Part shown: positions 61,405 to 64,000 of the stretch, piece by piece | How the letters are laid out: each line of letters begins with the position of its first letter | Numbering within the stretch: the first letter of the stretch is position 1 | Source: Komagataeibacter sp. FNDCR2 | Lineage (GTDB): Bacteria > Pseudomonadota > Alphaproteobacteria > Acetobacterales > Acetobacteraceae | Length of the DNA stretch: 64,000 nt | Assembly: GCF_021295395.1 (NCBI RefSeq) | Contig: NZ_JAIWOU010000001.1 | Span: forward strand, 2,237,001-2,301,000 | Reading direction: 5' to 3' | Notes under the pieces: generated by a model | What the model was told of the DNA's origin: nothing | The model's database searches: none | What the model saw: only the letters and a program-made list of their open reading frames with translations | Translations under genes and position numbers: made by a program

Positions 61405-62943
61405 TTAGCTGCCCGTTGTGCCAGACGATGTCGTGCTGCTACCGGATGACGTGGTTGTGCCATTGGTCGGGTTGGCGCTCTGCGCTGCCGAGCCGGACGT
61501 GTTAAGTGTCTGGGTCGTGTAGGGTGCGCCAGCAGACATTCCGGTCCAGCCGCCGGGCATCCATGCATCTACGTCCGCCACGGCGATGGACTGCTGGTGC
61601 CGGGTCTGGATGTCGTGTTCGCGGATGATGCGGAAAATGGTCTGGTCACGCTGGAAGGCTGAAACCATCTCGCCATCGGTGCCCTTGTAGGCACCTTCGT
61701 AAGAGACCTCGATATCGGCAGTATAGGCATCCCCAATCAGGATATCGGCCATATCAACAAAGAATATGTAGCTGCCTTTGCCATCAGTCTGGAGGTTCGT
61801 GGGTAGCTGGGTTGTGGTGTAATAATCGTAACCGGACAGCTTCCCGGTATTCATTTCATCACGGAAGAAATACCCACCGACTTCGTTGGTCAGCCCCTTG
61901 AGGAAGGCCTCTACTGCGGGATGGAATATCCATGCCGGCGCGATCATGCGGCTGTTGCCATTTTTCAGGGTCAGTTCACATGACTGGAGCGTATTGATTG
62001 CGCCCGTCAGGGTCGCGGCTCCGCCTGCGACGACAGCACCGCCCATATTGAGCATGCCGATCGGGTCTTTGAGCGTGCCCGCACCTAGCAGGAATGCCAG
62101 ATCCTCGCGTCGGGTAGCCGAGGCGATCAGGTCATCCCGCACAATCTGGTCCACCGACATGGCCGCGCGGCGGATAAGGTCGTTCGATACCGGGACAATC
62201 GTGGTCAGTTTCTTGGCGTTGAATTGCAGATCGTCAAAGGTTTCCTGACTGACTGCGATATCGTCCAGTTCGTCCATGTAAGCAGACGTCGCGCCGCCGG
62301 CCAGACGGGGCATTGTCAGGTTACCGGTCGCCATATCGATGGTGCGGGCACCGGCACGTCGTACGACGGTGGCGGCGCGTAGCAACTCGATCAGGTCGGC
62401 CACGAACTGCTGGGGCACCAGCGCGCCGCCGGTGGTCTGGCCGCCTGCGGCAAGGGCGCGTTCGACGTCCGTGTTGCCGAGTCCTTCCTTGGCGTATTTG
62501 AGCGCGTTCTGGAAACCGTATTTCTTGGCGTGGCCGACGGTCAGCATGTAGTGGATGAACTGGCCGCCAGCCGCCATCTTCTGCTTGAAGGGCACGCCGA
62601 TGATGGTACGGGTGACGCCACCGGGCATCCCGGCCTCCTGCTGCAAGTCCGGATTTTCGGGATCGTCGGTTGTCTGGGCATCGAGGTTGAGGACTTCCTC
62701 CACCCGACCGATACGGGTGTCGAGGTCTTCAATGGTGCGCTGGAGCGCGGTGATGGCGTCATTATCGGCCCTGTCTTCGGTCTGGGCCGTTTCGGGATCG
62801 ACCGGGCTACCGTTTTCGGCTGCCTTGATGCGGCCGATGGCGCGTTCTTCCAGGCGCGCGACGGTATTGCGGTAGTCAACCGCCGCTTTCTTGCGCTGGC
62901 GGCGGAGTTCCTTGAGGGATTCGAGATTGATGGGTACGGGCAT
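61405..62943 (-). CDS. HK97-type major capsid protein
   Basis: A 512-residue protein. Residues 1-95 are a charged coiled coil, the delta (scaffolding) domain that the protease removes. The rest is the HK97 fold: AAGGQTTGGALVPQQFVADL, RAGARTIDMATGNLTMPRL and ATRREDLAFLLGAGTLKDP. The C-terminal ~45 residues are an unusual Ser/Thr/Gly/Asn-rich tail (TNGTTTSSGSSTTSSGTTGS) beyond the fold. The protease gene directly precedes it. Confidence 0.92.
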   Translation of the reverse strand: MPVPINLESLKELRRQRKKAAVDYRNTVARLEERAIGRIKAAENGSPVDPETAQTEDRADNDAITALQRTIEDLDTRIGRVEEVLNLDAQTTDDPENPDLQQEAGMPGGVTRTIIGVPFKQKMAAGGQFIHYMLTVGHAKKYGFQNALKYAKEGLGNTDVERALAAGGQTTGGALVPQQFVADLIELLRAATVVRRAGARTIDMATGNLTMPRLAGGATSAYMDELDDIAVSQETFDDLQFNAKKLTTIVPVSNDLIRRAAMSVDQIVRDDLIASATRREDLAFLLGAGTLKDPIGMLNMGGAVVAGGAATLTGAINTLQSCELTLKNGNSRMIAPAWIFHPAVEAFLKGLTNEVGGYFFRDEMNTGKLSGYDYYTTTQLPTNLQTDGKGSYIFFVDMADILIGDAYTADIEVSYEGAYKGTDGEMVSAFQRDQTIFRIIREHDIQTRHQQSIAVADVDAWMPGGWTGMSAGAPYTTQTLNTSGSAAQSANPTNGTTTSSGSSTTSSGTTGS

Positions 62944-62984
62944 GGTGGATCCTCTTGAGGGCGCGCCCGCACCCGTAGGGAGGA

Positions 62985-63683
62985 TCAGGCCGGGAGCGCG
63001 AACCGTCTTGCCCGCGTAGCACGCAGGTGAGCTTGCGCTACGGCGATACTGGTTGCATTTGGCTGTGTTCCGGGATTTTCAAGGCTTTTCCCATTCGCGT
63101 CGGGTGAAACGACGGGTGGGGAGAGCAGGGCCTCGGGGTTTGCGGGAACGCTTACAACGGAAAATTCGGTCAGTTCCTGCCGCCGGAAGTCAATGCCGGG
63201 GAACCAGTCATCACCGCCGCGTTCCTCATCTTCCGTGAAATCCCATTCCAGCGGGCGGAAGCCCACGCTGGTGGCACGGATGAAGCCAGTCATGCCGGAG
63301 CGGAAGGCATAATCAGCCCAGGAGCCGACAATGGGCATGTCACTGGGCTGGAACTGAACGGTGGCATCCAGCCCGTTTCCGGCGCGTGAGATATCGATTG
63401 CCTTGCCGATGACCAGGTCATGGTCATGACCCCAGAGCACGACAGGGTTCTGGAGGTAGGATTTCAGATCCCAGCCATCGGCCGAGATGACATCGTGCAT
63501 GCGATCCACGGCATCGGTGGTGATGGTGTAGCGTAGCTGGCGGGTGCTGTCGGCATCCTGCGCCACGTCCAGCTTGGTGATGAACGAACGCACGACGCAA
63601 AGGTCGGGCAGGCGGGACGTGTCGCCGCGCTTGCGGCATTCCCATGCCATCTTGGCGAATCGGGCGGGGGAGACGGTACGCAT
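62985..63683 (-). CDS. HK97-family prohead protease
   Basis: A 232-residue serine protease of the U35/HK97 type. The His is in VVLWGHDHDLV, the Ser is in FIRATSVGFRPLEW, and the C-terminal LTEFSVVSVPANPEAL completes the family pattern. It cleaves the capsid delta domain during prohead maturation. Confidence 0.88.
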   Translation of the reverse strand: MRTVSPARFAKMAWECRKRGDTSRLPDLCVVRSFITKLDVAQDADSTRQLRYTITTDAVDRMHDVISADGWDLKSYLQNPVVLWGHDHDLVIGKAIDISRAGNGLDATVQFQPSDMPIVGSWADYAFRSGMTGFIRATSVGFRPLEWDFTEDEERGGDDWFPGIDFRRQELTEFSVVSVPANPEALLSPPVVSPDANGKSLENPGTQPNATSIAVAQAHLRATRARRFALPA

Positions 63684-63685
63684 GG

Positions 63686-64000
63686 TCAGCTATCCTCTGA
63701 TACGGGGGCTGTCTGGGGCGTGACTTCGGGCGCGGTATTGCCCGGTGCGCCAGTAGGTGGAGGGGAGGGCGGCTTGATGTCGCCGGTGTTGAGCGGGAAG
63801 CGGTGGACGTCGCCTCCCTCGATCGGGGCCAAGCCTTCCTGTGCGCGGGCTTCATTGACCGACAGGATTCCGGTCTGGGTGCCAATGCTGTAGCTCTCGT
63901 ACCGGGCTTTTCGGTTGCCACGCAGCAGACTGTCGAAATCGAAATATAGCTCGATCCCGGCGGCGATATCGTCCTCGAACAGCAGCCGTTCACTGCCCAT
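63686..64000 (-). CDS. phage portal protein, C-terminal part
   Basis: Only the last ~105 residues are in the window. FDSLLRGNRKARYESYSIGT and GILSVNEARAQEGLAPIEGG match the end of HK97-type portals; the Pro-rich tail follows. The start lies beyond 64000. The portal is the DNA-entry vertex and packaging motor docking site. Confidence 0.85.
   Translation of the reverse strand: MGSERLLFEDDIAAGIELYFDFDSLLRGNRKARYESYSIGTQTGILSVNEARAQEGLAPIEGGDVHRFPLNTGDIKPPSPPPTGAPGNTAPEVTPQTAPVSEDS

Larger units (their letters stand above)
42972..64000. mobile_element. prophage, late half (HK97-type head, Mu-type contractile tail)
   Basis: From just after tRNA-Thr to the window edge every gene is on the minus strand and nearly all overlap or abut, as in a phage late operon. 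Transcription order is portal, protease, capsid, connectors, tail terminator, DUF2635, sheath, tube, chaperone, tape measure, gp43 to gp48, fibres, lysis genes, glycosyltransferase. The sheath makes the virion a myovirus. Every frame appears intact. The integrase, repressor, terminase and other att end would lie beyond 64000. A Mu-type transposase cannot be excluded, but a tRNA boundary favours an integrase. Confidence 0.93.

Noticed and set aside
42972-64000. Mu-type transposable phage
   Set aside because: The tail is Mu-like, but the head is HK97-type and the edge is at a tRNA. No transposase is seen; the deciding region lies outside the window.

Overview
The window is a contiguous piece of an alphaproteobacterial chromosome, most likely an acetic acid bacterium of the Komagataeibacter/Gluconacetobacter group. 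This rests on the G+C-rich sequence, a fused transaldolase/phosphoglucose isomerase, a pentose-phosphate operon ending in gluconokinase, and 6S RNA between zapA and the 5-formyl-THF cyclo-ligase gene. The genus is inferred from gene content; no search was run. Positions 1-42971 are ordinary chromosome and 42972-64000 is the late half of an integrated tailed phage that runs off the right edge.

Region 1 (1-10400) is a sugar-phosphate operon: tal-pgi (5' end outside the window), gnd, zwf, two tandem HAD phosphatases, pgl, rpiA and gntK. Together these encode the oxidative and part of the non-oxidative pentose-phosphate pathway. Next comes a translationally coupled low-molecular-weight phosphatase / fructosamine-kinase-like pair that looks like a protein deglycation unit. 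Region 2 (10400-21800) holds an Old Yellow Enzyme, tRNA-Asp, oxyR, rpmJ, a TPR protein, a suhB operon with an OmpA-like protein and a MotA/MotB-like stator pair, the complete efp-epmB-epmA set for beta-lysylation of EF-P, and thiE.

Region 3 (21800-34600) has zapA, 6S RNA, fthC-ymdB, AMP nucleosidase, a TonB-like protein, an esterase, a quinone oxidoreductase, glnBA, an aminotransferase, tRNA-His, an NDUFA9-like Rossmann protein and a membrane-anchored protein. Region 4 (34600-42971) has rplM-rpsI, several small or secreted proteins (including a DNA/RNA non-specific endonuclease), ilvD, an AsmA-family gene and tRNA-Thr(UGU).

Region 5 (42972-64000) is a prophage whose visible genes are all on the minus strand. 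Read in the direction of transcription it has an HK97-type head module (portal, prohead protease, capsid, connectors), a Mu-type contractile tail module (DUF2635, sheath, tube, chaperone with a probable -1 frameshift extension, tape measure with a transglycosylase domain, gp43-gp48 homologues), tail fibre genes with a B-lectin motif, a lysis region with several very small membrane proteins, a DxD glycosyltransferase-like gene and a terminal hypothetical gene next to tRNA-Thr. HK97-type head, Mu-type tail, tRNA-Thr and a late glycosyltransferase recall the serotype-converting Shigella phages of the SfV type. The integrase, repressor and other att end lie outside the window.
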